A stretch of 64,000 bases of DNA from Natrarchaeobaculum sulfurireducens (GTDB lineage Archaea; Halobacteriota; Halobacteria; Halobacteriales; Natrialbaceae). Every line of letters starts with the position of its first letter. The first letter of the stretch is position 1. Below are positions 43,980 through 53,097 of the stretch, piece after piece. A model generated the notes under the pieces. It was not told the DNA's origin, searched no databases, and saw only the letters and a list, made by a program, of their open reading frames with translations. Both the position numbers and the translations under genes were made by a program. The DNA lies in the NCBI RefSeq assembly GCF_003430825.1, contig NZ_CP024047.1, positions 1,116,001-1,180,000 of the forward strand. The letters are read 5' to 3'.

Positions 43980-45182
43980 TTACTCGTCGAATGGGGATTT
44001 CGTTGCTTCCGGTTCGAACCCCTCGAGGCTGATGATGTTCTCGCGGCCGACCCGGAGTTTGCTGATGGTCCCGTCTTCTTCCATGTCCGACAGCAACATG
44101 CTCACTTTCGACTTCGACCAGCCGGTTTCTTCGACGATGTTGACTTGCTTCATCCGGCCGCCGTTCTCACGGATAAGGGTGACGACGCGGTCTTCGTCGG
44201 TCAGAAGTTCCTCGTCGGAGAGTGGGTCGGCTGTAGCGTGCTCATCGGTGTCGTCTCGAGTGGTGGTCCCGGGATTGTCTTTGGAGTCGTCGGTCGGGCC
44301 GGTCGCCGTGGACGAACTGCCTACAGTGTCCCCGGAAGATCGGCGGTACCAGACGGCCCCTGCAGCGAGGCCGAGTGCGAGGACGAAGAGTGCGAGCGCC
44401 CAAGGGAGTGGGCTGTCGCCAGCTATCGTTCCGTCGGACAACGTACCACTGTCGCCGGTCGAGCCGGCATCAGGCTCCTCGAGGACGGCGTGGGGCTGGC
44501 CGTCGAGGAACTCCTGTTCGCCGCTCCACTGGATCGAGGAAGCGTCCGAAAGCGAAGCGCCCACGTAGTCCGGTTCGGGTTCTGCACGCTGGAACTCGAG
44601 GTCGCCGCCGGGTTGGATGGCGATCGACTGATCGTCAGTGATGTAGAGGTCTTGGAAGACATCGCCGACGACGACTGCCCCATCGTCGGTCTCGGCGAAT
44701 CCGTCCCACTGGAACGACATCTCGACGACTCCCATCGAGTTGAGTTGTCCGTCGACGGTCGCTGATCGGTTGAACGTCGATGCCTCCATCTCCCGATCGG
44801 TCTGATCGTTCCCATCGACCATCGCGACTGCTTGCTCTCTAAACTGCACGTACATACCGGTTTCTTCGGATTCGAACTCCTCGGCGAACGCCTCGAAGTT
44901 CTCCTGCGTCGCCGAGCCGTCACCTTCGTCGAGTCGAAGTTCGTACCTGAACGTCCAGGTCGCGCTCCCGTTTTCGTGGACGGTGATATCGAACGTCGTC
45001 GTATCGAAGTCACCCGAACCGATGTCGTCAGAACTTGCAGTTACGGCAGTCGTCGACGGGGCACTTACGGCTGGCGACCCGTGATCCCCCCGTTCGGCGG
45101 CGGCGCCGCCCAGCACCATCGGCCCGAACAGCCCGGCAACGACGACGAGGACGACGATTCCGATAGAAACCGGCCGGTTCAT
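43980..45182 (-). CDS. Membrane-anchored protein with extracytoplasmic domain and cytoplasmic winged helix
   Basis: 400 residues. A signal/anchor helix (IGIVVLVVVAGLFGPMVLGG, about 7-26) is followed by an outer domain of ~220 residues (FDITVHENGSATWTFRYELRL; VVEMSFQWDGF), a second membrane helix (LPWALALFVLALGLAAGAVWY, about 260-280) and, after a polar linker, a winged helix (EDRVVTLIRENGGRMKQVNIVEETGWSKSKVSMLLSDMEEDG). This is the haloarchaeal pattern of DUF7345-type outer domain plus DUF7343-type HTH; the DUF numbers are from memory. It may connect an extracellular signal to transcription. Confidence 0.82.
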   Translation of the reverse strand: MNRPVSIGIVVLVVVAGLFGPMVLGGAAAERGDHGSPAVSAPSTTAVTASSDDIGSGDFDTTTFDITVHENGSATWTFRYELRLDEGDGSATQENFEAFAEEFESEETGMYVQFREQAVAMVDGNDQTDREMEASTFNRSATVDGQLNSMGVVEMSFQWDGFAETDDGAVVVGDVFQDLYITDDQSIAIQPGGDLEFQRAEPEPDYVGASLSDASSIQWSGEQEFLDGQPHAVLEEPDAGSTGDSGTLSDGTIAGDSPLPWALALFVLALGLAAGAVWYRRSSGDTVGSSSTATGPTDDSKDNPGTTTRDDTDEHATADPLSDEELLTDEDRVVTLIRENGGRMKQVNIVEETGWSKSKVSMLLSDMEEDGTISKLRVGRENIISLEGFEPEATKSPFDE

Positions 45183-45293
45183 TCAGTTACCACTACGTGG
45201 CGGAGTTCAAAATGCTTGTGAATACAGGGAAAATCGCGGTCGTGCCTGCCGTGTGTCGATACGCACAAACCACTCGACGGTGTAGCCCCGGAC

Positions 45294-45872
45294 ATGATCG
45301 ACAATCTCGCACAGGGTGTACGAGCGTTTACGAGCAACGTCTACCTGGTCGGCGGTGAACGGACGGTCATCGTCGATCCGGGAGCCAATTTCGACGTCGT
45401 CGACCGAATCCGTGACCGCGTCGACGACCTCGACGCAGTCGTCCTCACACACACGCATTCGGACCACGTCGAGAATCTCGAGGCGGTCACAGACGCCTTC
45501 GACGTCGACGCCTGGGGTTACGATCCGTCGATCGAGGGCGTCGATCACGCGATCGAAGACGAAGAACGGATTCAGCTGGGCGATCACGAGTACGTGGCGT
45601 TACACACCCCCGGCCACAAAGACGATCACCTCTGTTTTCACTCGGCGGACGCGGGCGTCCTCTTTGCAGGCGATTTGGTCTTCCAGAACGGCAGTTTCGG
45701 CCGAACCGACCTCGCAGAAGGCGACCGAGACACGCTGATCGAGAGCATCGATCGAGTTCTCGAGCGGATCTCATCCGACCTCGCGGAGCTACACACCGGA
45801 CACGGCCCGAGCGTGACGAACCAGCCCTACGATCACGTCGAACTGGCCGCACAGATGGCTCGCCAGATGTGA
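45294..45872 (+). CDS. MBL-fold metallohydrolase
   Basis: 192 residues. The metallo-beta-lactamase H-x-H-x-D-H motif is in VLTHTHSDHVENL, the third His in HTPGHKDDHLCF, the Asp in LFAGDLVFQNGSFGRTDLAEGD and the last His in LHTGHGPSV. Size and loop order fit glyoxalase II-like hydrolases; the substrate is open. The start MIDNLAQGVRAFTSNVYLVG is a normal beginning. It is divergent from the upstream membrane regulator. Confidence 0.92.
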   Translation: MIDNLAQGVRAFTSNVYLVGGERTVIVDPGANFDVVDRIRDRVDDLDAVVLTHTHSDHVENLEAVTDAFDVDAWGYDPSIEGVDHAIEDEERIQLGDHEYVALHTPGHKDDHLCFHSADAGVLFAGDLVFQNGSFGRTDLAEGDRDTLIESIDRVLERISSDLAELHTGHGPSVTNQPYDHVELAAQMARQM

Positions 45873-45930
45873 CGGGCCGGGTGTGACGGCTGTCAACCAG
45901 GAGATACGTTCTCCGTTCTCGCGTCGCTTT

Positions 45931-46197
45931 TTACTCTTTCAGTCCGTAGTAGCCGGGTTCGTCGTCGTGTCGCGGCTCGGCGACGACGAGGTCGTCGGCG
46001 TTGGTCATGATCCACGGGATCGCCCAGTCGAGCAGGATGTCCTCGGTCTCCCGATCGATGTTGACGTCGGCCTCGAGCCCCTGGAGGAGCCGAGCGATCT
46101 CGTAGACGGTGTACATCTGGTCGGTCTCGAAGAGCTCCTTGGGCGTGTAAAAATCACACGGCGGGAGGCTGTCGAACTCGGATTTCGGAACGGGCAT
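45931..46197 (-). CDS. Conserved haloarchaeal protein (possibly DUF5827)
   Basis: 88 residues starting MPVPKSEFDSLPPCDFYTPKELFE, with an amphipathic centre (QMYTVYEIARLLQGLEADVNI) and an end in DEPGYYGLKE. The pattern is conserved in haloarchaea and I recall it as DUF5827, unconfirmed. Function unknown. It stands alone between the MBL hydrolase and a degraded gene. Confidence 0.7.
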   Translation of the reverse strand: MPVPKSEFDSLPPCDFYTPKELFETDQMYTVYEIARLLQGLEADVNIDRETEDILLDWAIPWIMTNADDLVVAEPRHDDEPGYYGLKE

Positions 46198-46269
46198 ATC
46201 TCATCCGTACCGGCCGTGTGTGCCTAAATCGTTCGTTCTGGGCTCGCGTCGCCGACGGTCGGACGACTC

Positions 46270-46730
46270 TCAGCCCCGCCGCTCGAGTGCGTCCGCCAAC
46301 ATCTCGAGTGGGTGTTTCGGGCGGTCGTACCCCTCGAAGTCGCCGAGTTGCGTTCGACAGGGAGGGTTCCGGGAGCGTTCTGATGGTAATGGCCGTGGTA
46401 CACCAGCCGATCGGTGCCGGTCACGTCGAGCGAGAGTCGTTCGCCCGACCGACTGGCGTCGAGATACTCACAGACGTCCTATGCGTTCCAGGCGAGTCGC
46501 TCGAATCGCTCGTCGGCTATCGTTTTGGCGAGCGGCGACCGGTACTCGCCGACGACCATAGACGCGTCCGACGGCTCGACGAAGACGACCGACCAGCCGC
46601 GATCGAGATACGGGATCGGGGCCGCCTGCTCGGTGTTGGCTCGGTCGGTCGCCGTCGGGTGGTTCGTCCTGGGCGGCCGTGTACGCTTGTAGTTGCCATT
46701 TTTCACTGTGGATCACGGCAGTGGCTTGCA
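46270..46730 (-). pseudogene. Degraded C-terminus of an (Fe-S)/FAD-linked oxidoreductase
   Basis: On the minus strand pieces of a GlpC/D-lactate-dehydrogenase-type C-terminal domain appear in different frames: GWSVVFVEPSDASMVVGEYRS (about 46590-46530), then LSLDVTGTDRLVYHGHYHQN (about 46440-46380), where YHGHCHQK is expected, and finally GDFEGYDRPKHPLEMLADAL ending at the stop at 46270. The Cys of the usual HGHCHQ motif is Tyr, and frames shift between pieces, so the gene is broken and truncated. Confidence 0.6.
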
Positions 46731-46805
46731 CCGGCGGCGACGCAGGACGGAGCCGTCGCTCGTTCGCGAACGATCAAAAAACAGCGGGATTGACTGGCTC
46801 GTCGC

Positions 46806-47408
46806 TTACTCGAAGTGGCCGAGGCACTTCTGGTACTCTTCTTCGACTTTGTCCCAGTTGACGACGTCGAAGAAGCCTTCGATGAAGCTGCCGCGGTCCG
46901 GGCCGTAGTCGTAGTAGTAGGAGTGCTCCCAGACGTCACAGGCGAGGATCGGGTGCGAGCCCCAGAGTGCGCCCTGGTCGTGTTTGTCGACGGCGACGTT
47001 GCGGAGCTGCTTGGCGACCGGGTCGTAGACCAGTAGCGCCCAGCCACCGGCGGCGCCGGCGGCGGCCTCGAACTCGCCCTTCCAGCCCTCGTAGGAGCCA
47101 AAGTCCGCCTCGATTCGGTCGGCGAGGTCGCCCTCTGGCTCGCCGCCGCCGTCAGCGGACATGTTCTCCCAGAACAGCGTGTGGAGATAGTGACCACAGC
47201 CGTTGTGGGTAACACTCGAGAGCGCGCCCGGCGTCGAGTCGAAGTCGCCGGACTCGCGGTTCTCAGCGAGCGTCTCCTCGGCACTGTTGAGGCCGTTTAC
47301 GTAGCCCTGGTGGTGGGTGTCGTGATGCCAGGTGACGACCTGTTCGGAGATCGATGGCTCGAGTGCGTCGTAATCGTATGGAAGTGGTGGAAGTTCGTGG
47401 TCAGTCAT
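46806..47408 (-). CDS. sod: Superoxide dismutase (Mn/Fe type)
   Basis: 200 residues from the ATG at 47408 (MTDHELPPLPYDYDALEPSI). Metal ligands are visible: His in VTWHHDTHHQGYVNGLN, His in NGCGHYLHTLFWENM, and Asp/His in LACDVWEHSYYYDYG. These are the conserved positions of the Fe/Mn-SOD family, and haloarchaeal members use manganese. The longer frame to 47417 adds three residues only. It detoxifies superoxide in the cytoplasm. Confidence 0.95.
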   Translation of the reverse strand: MTDHELPPLPYDYDALEPSISEQVVTWHHDTHHQGYVNGLNSAEETLAENRESGDFDSTPGALSSVTHNGCGHYLHTLFWENMSADGGGEPEGDLADRIEADFGSYEGWKGEFEAAAGAAGGWALLVYDPVAKQLRNVAVDKHDQGALWGSHPILACDVWEHSYYYDYGPDRGSFIEGFFDVVNWDKVEEEYQKCLGHFE

Positions 47409-47615
47409 TGATAACACCTGTTAGTCTATATCGGTATCTCTCCTGTTAAGTGTTGAGGAGTGGAACGATATCACACCTCACGTCGTTCGGTCAGTGGAGA
47501 GCCGATACAGACGACACGGAGAGCAACCACGAACTTCGTGTTAAACCTTTCAGCGTACCACCAATCAACGCCCTACGACCGTCGTCGACTGATGCTCGGT
47601 TTCGAACGGTGTCGC

Positions 47616-47996
47616 TTACGAGAGTTCCTTATGCTTTGCGTGCTCGAGCCACTCTTCGAGCGACGGCTGGGTCCAGTACCGGACCGTCTCGCTGCGCCGG
47701 TCAAGCTCGATGATTCCTGCGTCCTCGAGTTTCGGTAGGTGGACGTGTTGGAGTTCGACCCGAACGTCGTGGCTCCGCTCGTCGGCGCTCACCTCAGTGT
47801 CAGCACCGGTTTCCTGCATCTCGAGTACGACCACGTGGTCGGCGACGTCCTCGATCGTCGCGACCCCGTCTGGCTGGTCGTAGAGGTAGTACAGCACATA
47901 GCGTCGGCAGCGATTCGAGAGCAGATCGAAAATGAGATTCAACGACGGTGTCGACTCCGCGACGAGTGTCGTCGATTCCCGTTCGGTCTCACGCAT
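47616..47996 (-). CDS. Winged-helix protein of the haloarchaeal DUF7344 type
   Basis: 126 residues. The core LIFDLLSNRCRRYVLYYLYDQPDGVATIEDVADHVV, then VRVELQHVHLPKLEDAGIIELDRRSETVRYW, is the winged-helix pattern common in haloarchaeal regulators (recalled as DUF7344). The N-terminus is polar. It is likely a DNA-binding transcription factor with unknown targets, upstream of nothing in the same direction. Confidence 0.82.
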   Translation of the reverse strand: MRETERESTTLVAESTPSLNLIFDLLSNRCRRYVLYYLYDQPDGVATIEDVADHVVVLEMQETGADTEVSADERSHDVRVELQHVHLPKLEDAGIIELDRRSETVRYWTQPSLEEWLEHAKHKELS

Positions 47997-48206
47997 CCCC
48001 GGACCACCTACCGTAAGTTACCATTCGAAACCACCAGCAGAGTCTACTGCAGGCGACACATTAGATGTTACGTCTACCACGAACGATACCTGTCTAAAAT
48101 ACACAAACAAAAAATATGATTGTAAACTAGGCGCTCGAGTGATGTGACCGTCGGTAAGAAATTGTGATCGACTACTGAGCGTCGAAACCGATTGGACGAC
48201 GGGCGT

Positions 48207-48671
48207 CTACTCGTAGAGCCACTCGGCGTCGTGCTGGTCGTAGTCGATCAGTTCGTCGTCGTCGAAGTGAATCGCGATCTCGCGTTCGTTCGCTCCCTCG
48301 TCTTCGTGGTCGGCCGCGTGGACGACGTTTCGGCCGAGGTCGAGCGCATAGTCGCCTCGGATCGTGCCCGGGGCAGCCTCGAGCGGATCGGTTTCACCGA
48401 TCATCTGGCGGACCTGACGGGTCGCGTCCTGGCCTTCCCAGACCATCGGAACCACGGGACCTGCGGTAATGAACTCGATGAGGTCGTCGAAGAACGGCTT
48501 GTCGTCGTGTTCGGCGTAGTGTTCTTTGGCACGCTCTTCGGGCATGTTGATGACCTTGATGCCGACGAGTTTGAGCCCGCGCTCCTCGAGTCGGGAGACG
48601 ACCTCGCCAACCAGCCCACGCGCGAAGGCGTCGGGCTTGACCATCACGAACGTCCGCTCGGTGTCGGCCAT
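48207..48671 (-). CDS. ndk: Nucleoside-diphosphate kinase
   Basis: 154 residues, complete family sequence: TFVMVKPDAFARGLVGEVVSRLEERGLKLVGIKVI, HYAEHDDKPFFDDLIEFITAGPVVPMVWEG, GATRQVR-like DATRQVRQMIGETDPLEAAPGTIRGDYALDLGRNVVHAADHEDEG. The phosphohistidine is the His of NVVHAADH. It is the last gene of the ribosomal-protein operon, starting two bases after rpl24e. It balances NTP pools in the cytoplasm. Confidence 0.97.
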   Translation of the reverse strand: MADTERTFVMVKPDAFARGLVGEVVSRLEERGLKLVGIKVINMPEERAKEHYAEHDDKPFFDDLIEFITAGPVVPMVWEGQDATRQVRQMIGETDPLEAAPGTIRGDYALDLGRNVVHAADHEDEGANEREIAIHFDDDELIDYDQHDAEWLYE

Positions 48672-48673
48672 GG

Positions 48674-49057
48674 TTAGTTGTCCTCCTCGTCAGCGTCGGC
48701 CGATTCGTCTTCGGCGTCTGCGTCGTCTTCGTCCTCGTCCTCGTCGTCTGCGGCTTCGTCGTCGGACTCCGCCTCGTCCTCAGCGGCTTCGTCTGCCTCT
48801 GAGTCGTCGACCTCGTCTTCGTCCGCGGACGGTTCGTCGGCGTCTTCAACCGCAGGCGCTTCCTCTTGGACGGGGCCCTTACCGGCGCGGCCGGCTTCGG
48901 TCCACTCGAGGTCCCGGGGTTCACGACCGAGCTTGTAGTTTTTCTCCGCCTTCGAGTCGACGAAGTGGAGCACGCTCCCGTCGTTTTTGACGTACATGAT
49001 GCCCGTTCCGGGCTCGATCTCTTCGCCCGTATAGTCGCAGGTGCGTTTCTCGACCAT
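48674..49057 (-). CDS. rpl24e: Ribosomal protein L24e with long acidic tail
   Basis: 127 residues. The first ~62 are the L24e zinc-finger-like core: [53 protein letters not shown]. Only one Cys of the archaeal four-Cys finger is left, as is seen in some haloarchaea. Residues 66-127 are almost entirely D, E, A and S. Archaeal L24e is normally about 55-70 residues, so the tail doubles it. It starts one base inside the S28e stop. Confidence 0.93.
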   Translation of the reverse strand: MVEKRTCDYTGEEIEPGTGIMYVKNDGSVLHFVDSKAEKNYKLGREPRDLEWTEAGRAGKGPVQEEAPAVEDADEPSADEDEVDDSEADEAAEDEAESDDEAADDEDEDEDDADAEDESADADEEDN

Positions 49058-49281
49058 TATTGTCCTCCGATGGAGTCCGCCTCGCGGGCGGTCTCGCGAA
49101 GCTGGAGGACGTCCCCTTCGCGGACCGGTCCGAGGCAGTTACGGGTGATGATTCGTCCCTGATTCTCCCCCTCCTTGATCCGGCATTTGACCTGCATGGC
49201 CTCGCCGTGCATGCCGGTCTTGCCGACGATCTCGATGACTTCGGCGGGGGTTGAGCCGCCGTTTTCTTCTTCAGCACTCAT
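49057..49281 (-). CDS. rps28e: Ribosomal protein S28e
   Basis: 74 residues with the S28e OB-fold sequence [57 protein letters not shown]. It sits between L7Ae and L24e in the conserved haloarchaeal order, 11 bp after L7Ae. Confidence 0.96.
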   Translation of the reverse strand: MSAEEENGGSTPAEVIEIVGKTGMHGEAMQVKCRIKEGENQGRIITRNCLGPVREGDVLQLRETAREADSIGGQ

Positions 49282-49292
49282 GTTCGATCACC

Positions 49293-49655
49293 TCAGTCGA
49301 GGTCCTCGACCTTGTCGGCGATGTCTTCGACGTCACCGGAGGCCTCTCCGGCGTCGACGATCGCCGCGGCGGCCGAGCCGACCTCGAGGCCGGCAGCGTG
49401 GCCGACGTCGTCCTGCGTCTCGATGAAGACGACGGAGATACCCTTCTCCTCCGCCAGGTCGGGGATGTGCATCACGATCTCTTCAGGAGAGACGTCTTCG
49501 GCGACGTAGACGAGGTCGGCGTTGCCGCGCTCGATCGCTTTCGTCGTTTCGTTCGTTCCTTTCTTTACTCGTCCGGTGTCTCGAGCGACCTCGAGCGCCT
49601 CGAGGGCGTCGTCTGCGAGGTCGGCTGGGATGTCTGTGGTTACGTAGACTGACAT
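49293..49655 (-). CDS. rpl7ae: Ribosomal protein L7Ae
   Basis: 120 residues from the ATG at 49655 ([21 protein letters not shown]). The L7Ae core is clear: [55 protein letters not shown]. It binds K-turns in 23S rRNA, box C/D and H/ACA RNAs and RNase P. A strong ribosome-binding site (GGAGAGGTGA) stands eight bases before the ATG, unusual where leaderless mRNAs dominate. The frame upstream to 49850 is non-coding. It leads the operon. Confidence 0.96.
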   Translation of the reverse strand: MSVYVTTDIPADLADDALEALEVARDTGRVKKGTNETTKAIERGNADLVYVAEDVSPEEIVMHIPDLAEEKGISVVFIETQDDVGHAAGLEVGSAAAAIVDAGEASGDVEDIADKVEDLD

Positions 49656-49814
49656 TGGTTGTTCACCTCTCCTACACGTGGGCTCGCGCTCCCCTGCCGT
49701 CCGGGACGCTGGGCATCCCGTGCCGGATCGATTCCGGCGGAAGTCCTGTGAGGCTAGGAGCATCATCAACCCCGCGTAGGGTGTACTACGGAGTAGCGCT
49801 GCCCCCCTTAAAAG
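49656..49814 (-). promoter_or_regulatory. Promoter and long structured 5' leader of the L7Ae operon
   Basis: A TATA element (CTTTTAAGG, 49814-49806) would put the transcript start near 49784, leaving a 5' leader of about 130 nt. It contains two stem-loops: GCCGGA/TCCGGC (49722-49738) and CGGGA/TCCCG (49702-49720), and a C-box-like TGATGATG (49768-49761 region). L7Ae is known to repress its own mRNA through a K-turn in other archaea. The K-turn here is not proven. Confidence 0.5.
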
Positions 49815-49956
49815 CGTGTTCAAACTGCTGGAGCTGTGCGATAGCGCCACACGGGTACTCTTCCCGTCCGCCGCTCCTCCCGTCCACCACTCGTCCCCCT
49901 CCCGAATTCCACCCGGGTCCGGTGGCTATTACTTCCGGGCCACCCGACGTTCGAGC

Positions 49957-52230
49957 ATGAGTTTCGACGTCGTCGGTCTCGCCGAATCCCTCGCCGGTGA
50001 GGCGAGTGCGACGAACGAGCGACGGCTGCTGGTGCTCTCGGGCGAGCGCGAGCGAGGATACGCCGCTCTCGAGTCGGTCCTCGATGCACTTCCCGTGGCG
50101 ATTACGGCGACGACGCTGGTCGGACCGGACGACCGTCTCCGCTGTGAGCAGGTCACTCAGGCTCATGCCCGGAAACTCCTCGGGACGACGCAAGCGGTCG
50201 TCGCCCTCGACGTCCACGATGGGCTCCGACCCAACGCGCTGGGAACGGTCACGGGTGCGGTCGATGGCGGTGGGCTGCTCGTGTTGCTCACACCCCCGCT
50301 CGAGTCGTGGTCCGAAGTCCAGGACACGTTCGACGAGTCGCTTGCCGTTCCGCCGTACTCGTTGGCGGACGTCACGAGTCGGTTCCGGGACCGCCTCGTC
50401 GAGACGCTCTACGCCCATCGTGGAATCGCCGTCGTCGACCTCGAGGCTGAACGTATCGAGGACGATGGGCTGACACGGCCAGCACCGCAGCGAACGGAGT
50501 CGACACCCCCGCTCGAGGCACCTGCTGACGCCTCGTTTCCCACAGCCGTGTACGAAGCGTGTCAGACGGCCGATCAGGTCGACGCAGTCGGGGCGTTCGA
50601 GTCGCTTGGGGCGGCCGACGAGGGAACGGCTCGTGCCGTCGTCCTCGAGGCTGACCGGGGTCGCGGAAAGTCGAGCGCCGCGGGACTCGCCGCCGGTGCG
50701 CTCGCGGCGTCCGGCGAGGACGTGCTCGTCACCGCACCGCGGTGGCGCAACGCTCGCGAAGTGTTCGAACGCGCCCGCGAACGGCTCGTGGCGCTCGACC
50801 GACTCGCCGAAAGCGCCTCGAGACGGCTCGAGACGACGACTGGCGGGTGCATCCGCTTTCGCACACCCACGTTGCTCGTCGACGACGGATCGCTCGACGG
50901 TGCCGATATCGTGATCGTCGACGAGGCCGCAGCGCTTCCGGTTCGCTTGCTCGAGTCGCTGCTCGCGGCCGACCGGATCGCCTTCGCGACGACGATCCAC
51001 GGCTACGAGGGTGCCGGACGGGGCTTTTCGGTCCGGTTCCGTGATCGGCTCGCCGAACGCGACCACGTCGTCGAAGCGCGGACGCTGCGGGAGCCGATCC
51101 GCTATGCGGCGGGCGATCCCGTCGAGGTGTGGGCCTTCCGTGCGCTGTTGCTCGACGCACGGCCGCCGGTCGACCCCCTCGTGGCGGACGCCGACCCCGG
51201 AGCGGTCGAGTACCGCCGACTCGAGCACGACGAACTGCTCACAGATGAGCCCGTGCTCAGAGAAGCGTTCGGCCTGCTCGTCCTCGCTCACTACCGGACC
51301 GAACCCAACGACCTCGCTCGGCTGCTCGACGCGCCCAATCTCGAGGCTCGAGCGCTCGTGTACGACGGCCACGTCGTTAGTGTCGCGCTGCTCGCTCGCG
51401 AGGGAGGCCTCGCTGACAAAACCCGGGCGGAGATGTACGAGGGCGGTCGGGTCCGGGGGAACATGCTTCCGGACGTGCTCACGAGCCAACTTCGGGACGA
51501 GTCCGCAGGCGACCCGGTTGGCATCCGGGTCGTGCGCATTGCCACCCATCACGCGGTCCGATCACAGGGGCTCGGCTCACACCTGCTCGAGCGAATCCGG
51601 ACGGAGTTCGCCGAAAACGTCGACTGGCTCGGAACCAGCTTCGGCGCAACGGCGAGGTTACTTTCGTTCTGGCGCGAGAACGGATACCGGACGGTCCACG
51701 TCTCGACCACCAGAAACGACGCCAGTGGCGAATACTCCGCGCTCATGCTCGCGCCGACGAGCGAAGCCGGTTGGGCGCTCTGTGATCGCCACACGACGTG
51801 GTTCGCCCGCCGGTTCCCGTCAGTGTGTGCAGATACGCTCCGTGATCTCGAGCCCGACGTGGCCCGTTTGGCCCTCAGAAGCGTTCCTCCCGAATCGGCA
51901 CCCCCGGTCGAGCTTTCCGACCACGAGTGGCGGGTCGTCGCGGGGGCGGCGTACGGCCCCGGCCTGTTCGACGTCGACCCTCGGCCGTTTCGGCAACTGG
52001 CCGTTCGGTACTTCCTCGACGACCCGGACGCGGTCGACCTCTCGGCTCGTGAGGAACGACTGCTCGTTCTGCGCGCCCTACAGGGGCGAGACTGGGCGTC
52101 CGTCGCCGAGGGGCTCGAGTATCACTCGACGGGGCAGTGCATGCGCGCCATCGGCGAGGCCTTCTGTCCGCTCATCGACCACTACGGGACCGAGACGGCC
52201 CTCGAAGCCCGCGACAGATTCCGCGGCTAA
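49957..52230 (+). CDS. tmcA: tRNA(Met) cytidine acetyltransferase TmcA
   Basis: 757 residues from the ATG at 49957 (MSFDVVGLAESLAGEASATN). Domain order of TmcA: N-terminal DUF1726-like region, RecA-like helicase domain with Walker A EADRGRGKSSAAGLAAG and DEAA box in IVIVDEAAALPV, GNAT domain with RIATHHAVRSQGLGSHLLERI, and a C-terminal tRNA-binding tail. It forms N4-acetylcytidine in RNA using acetyl-CoA and ATP; in haloarchaea targets include tRNA. It is divergent from the L7Ae operon. Confidence 0.95.
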   Translation: MSFDVVGLAESLAGEASATNERRLLVLSGERERGYAALESVLDALPVAITATTLVGPDDRLRCEQVTQAHARKLLGTTQAVVALDVHDGLRPNALGTVTGAVDGGGLLVLLTPPLESWSEVQDTFDESLAVPPYSLADVTSRFRDRLVETLYAHRGIAVVDLEAERIEDDGLTRPAPQRTESTPPLEAPADASFPTAVYEACQTADQVDAVGAFESLGAADEGTARAVVLEADRGRGKSSAAGLAAGALAASGEDVLVTAPRWRNAREVFERARERLVALDRLAESASRRLETTTGGCIRFRTPTLLVDDGSLDGADIVIVDEAAALPVRLLESLLAADRIAFATTIHGYEGAGRGFSVRFRDRLAERDHVVEARTLREPIRYAAGDPVEVWAFRALLLDARPPVDPLVADADPGAVEYRRLEHDELLTDEPVLREAFGLLVLAHYRTEPNDLARLLDAPNLEARALVYDGHVVSVALLAREGGLADKTRAEMYEGGRVRGNMLPDVLTSQLRDESAGDPVGIRVVRIATHHAVRSQGLGSHLLERIRTEFAENVDWLGTSFGATARLLSFWRENGYRTVHVSTTRNDASGEYSALMLAPTSEAGWALCDRHTTWFARRFPSVCADTLRDLEPDVARLALRSVPPESAPPVELSDHEWRVVAGAAYGPGLFDVDPRPFRQLAVRYFLDDPDAVDLSAREERLLVLRALQGRDWASVAEGLEYHSTGQCMRAIGEAFCPLIDHYGTETALEARDRFRG

Positions 52231-52245
52231 CCATCTCCAGGGCCG

Positions 52246-52983
52246 TCAGGGCAGGAGTCGCCGCAGCAACGGTTTCGGCGTCGCTTTGAGCACCCACGCG
52301 ACGAGTCGCCATCGACGGGTGACGTAGGCGTGATCTCGTTCCTTCTTGACCGCCTGAACGATCTGCTTTGCCGCTGTCTCCGGCGAACACTGCCAGAACG
52401 AGCCGTACGCGAGGTCGGTGTCGACGAACCCCGGCTCGATGGTGGTAATGACGACGTCTGTGTCGGCACTGGCCTGTCGGACGCGCAGTCCCTCGAGGTA
52501 TCGCGAGACGAAGACTTTCGAGGCGTTGTACGCCTGTGTGCCACCGTTGCCGAAGTGAGCAGCCACCGAGGAGATACCGACGAGGTGGCCGTCCCGGTCG
52601 CTCGCAGGGTCCTGATTCCTCTCGAAATACTCGAGAGCCGCGGTCGCGATGGCCGCGAAGCCACGAACGTTGACGTCGATCGTCTGTCGTTCGACGGCCC
52701 ACTCGAGGTCGTCGTTGACGTCGGCGACGCCAGCGCTGATCACCACGAGGTCCACCGAGTCCATCGCCTCTGCGAGTTCGAGAAAACCCTCGCGGGCGTC
52801 TTCTGCGTCGGTGAGATCCATCGTCGCGACGTAGGATTTGGTCGGCAACTCGGCACCGATACGCTTCAGTCGCTCCGTTCTGCGTGCCGTCAGCCCGATT
52901 TCGCACCCCTGTTGGGCGTACTCTCGAGCGAGCGCCTCGCCGATACCGGACGACGCGCCGACGATAATCGCGCCTCTGGTCAT
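52246..52983 (-). CDS. Short-chain dehydrogenase/reductase
   Basis: 245 residues from the ATG at 52983 (MTRGAIIVGASSGIGEALAREYAQQG). Classical SDR motifs: GASSGIGEA cofactor loop, VISAGVAD in place of NNAG, GISSVAAHFGNGG with the catalytic Ser, and YNASKVFVSRYL (YxxxK). The C-terminus is short and basic (WVLKATPKPLLRRLLP). Substrate unknown. It is convergent with tmcA, 15 bp between the stops. Confidence 0.93.
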   Translation of the reverse strand: MTRGAIIVGASSGIGEALAREYAQQGCEIGLTARRTERLKRIGAELPTKSYVATMDLTDAEDAREGFLELAEAMDSVDLVVISAGVADVNDDLEWAVERQTIDVNVRGFAAIATAALEYFERNQDPASDRDGHLVGISSVAAHFGNGGTQAYNASKVFVSRYLEGLRVRQASADTDVVITTIEPGFVDTDLAYGSFWQCSPETAAKQIVQAVKKERDHAYVTRRWRLVAWVLKATPKPLLRRLLP

Positions 52984-53097
52984 ACCCACACGTCTGCAGA
53001 GTCCGGTATAACCGTGCTGGTCGAGGAACCTGCAACGGTGCGCTAAGTAAACTCCTAATCCAGTACGTTTTTTACTGGAACGTTTGTACCGGCTGTC

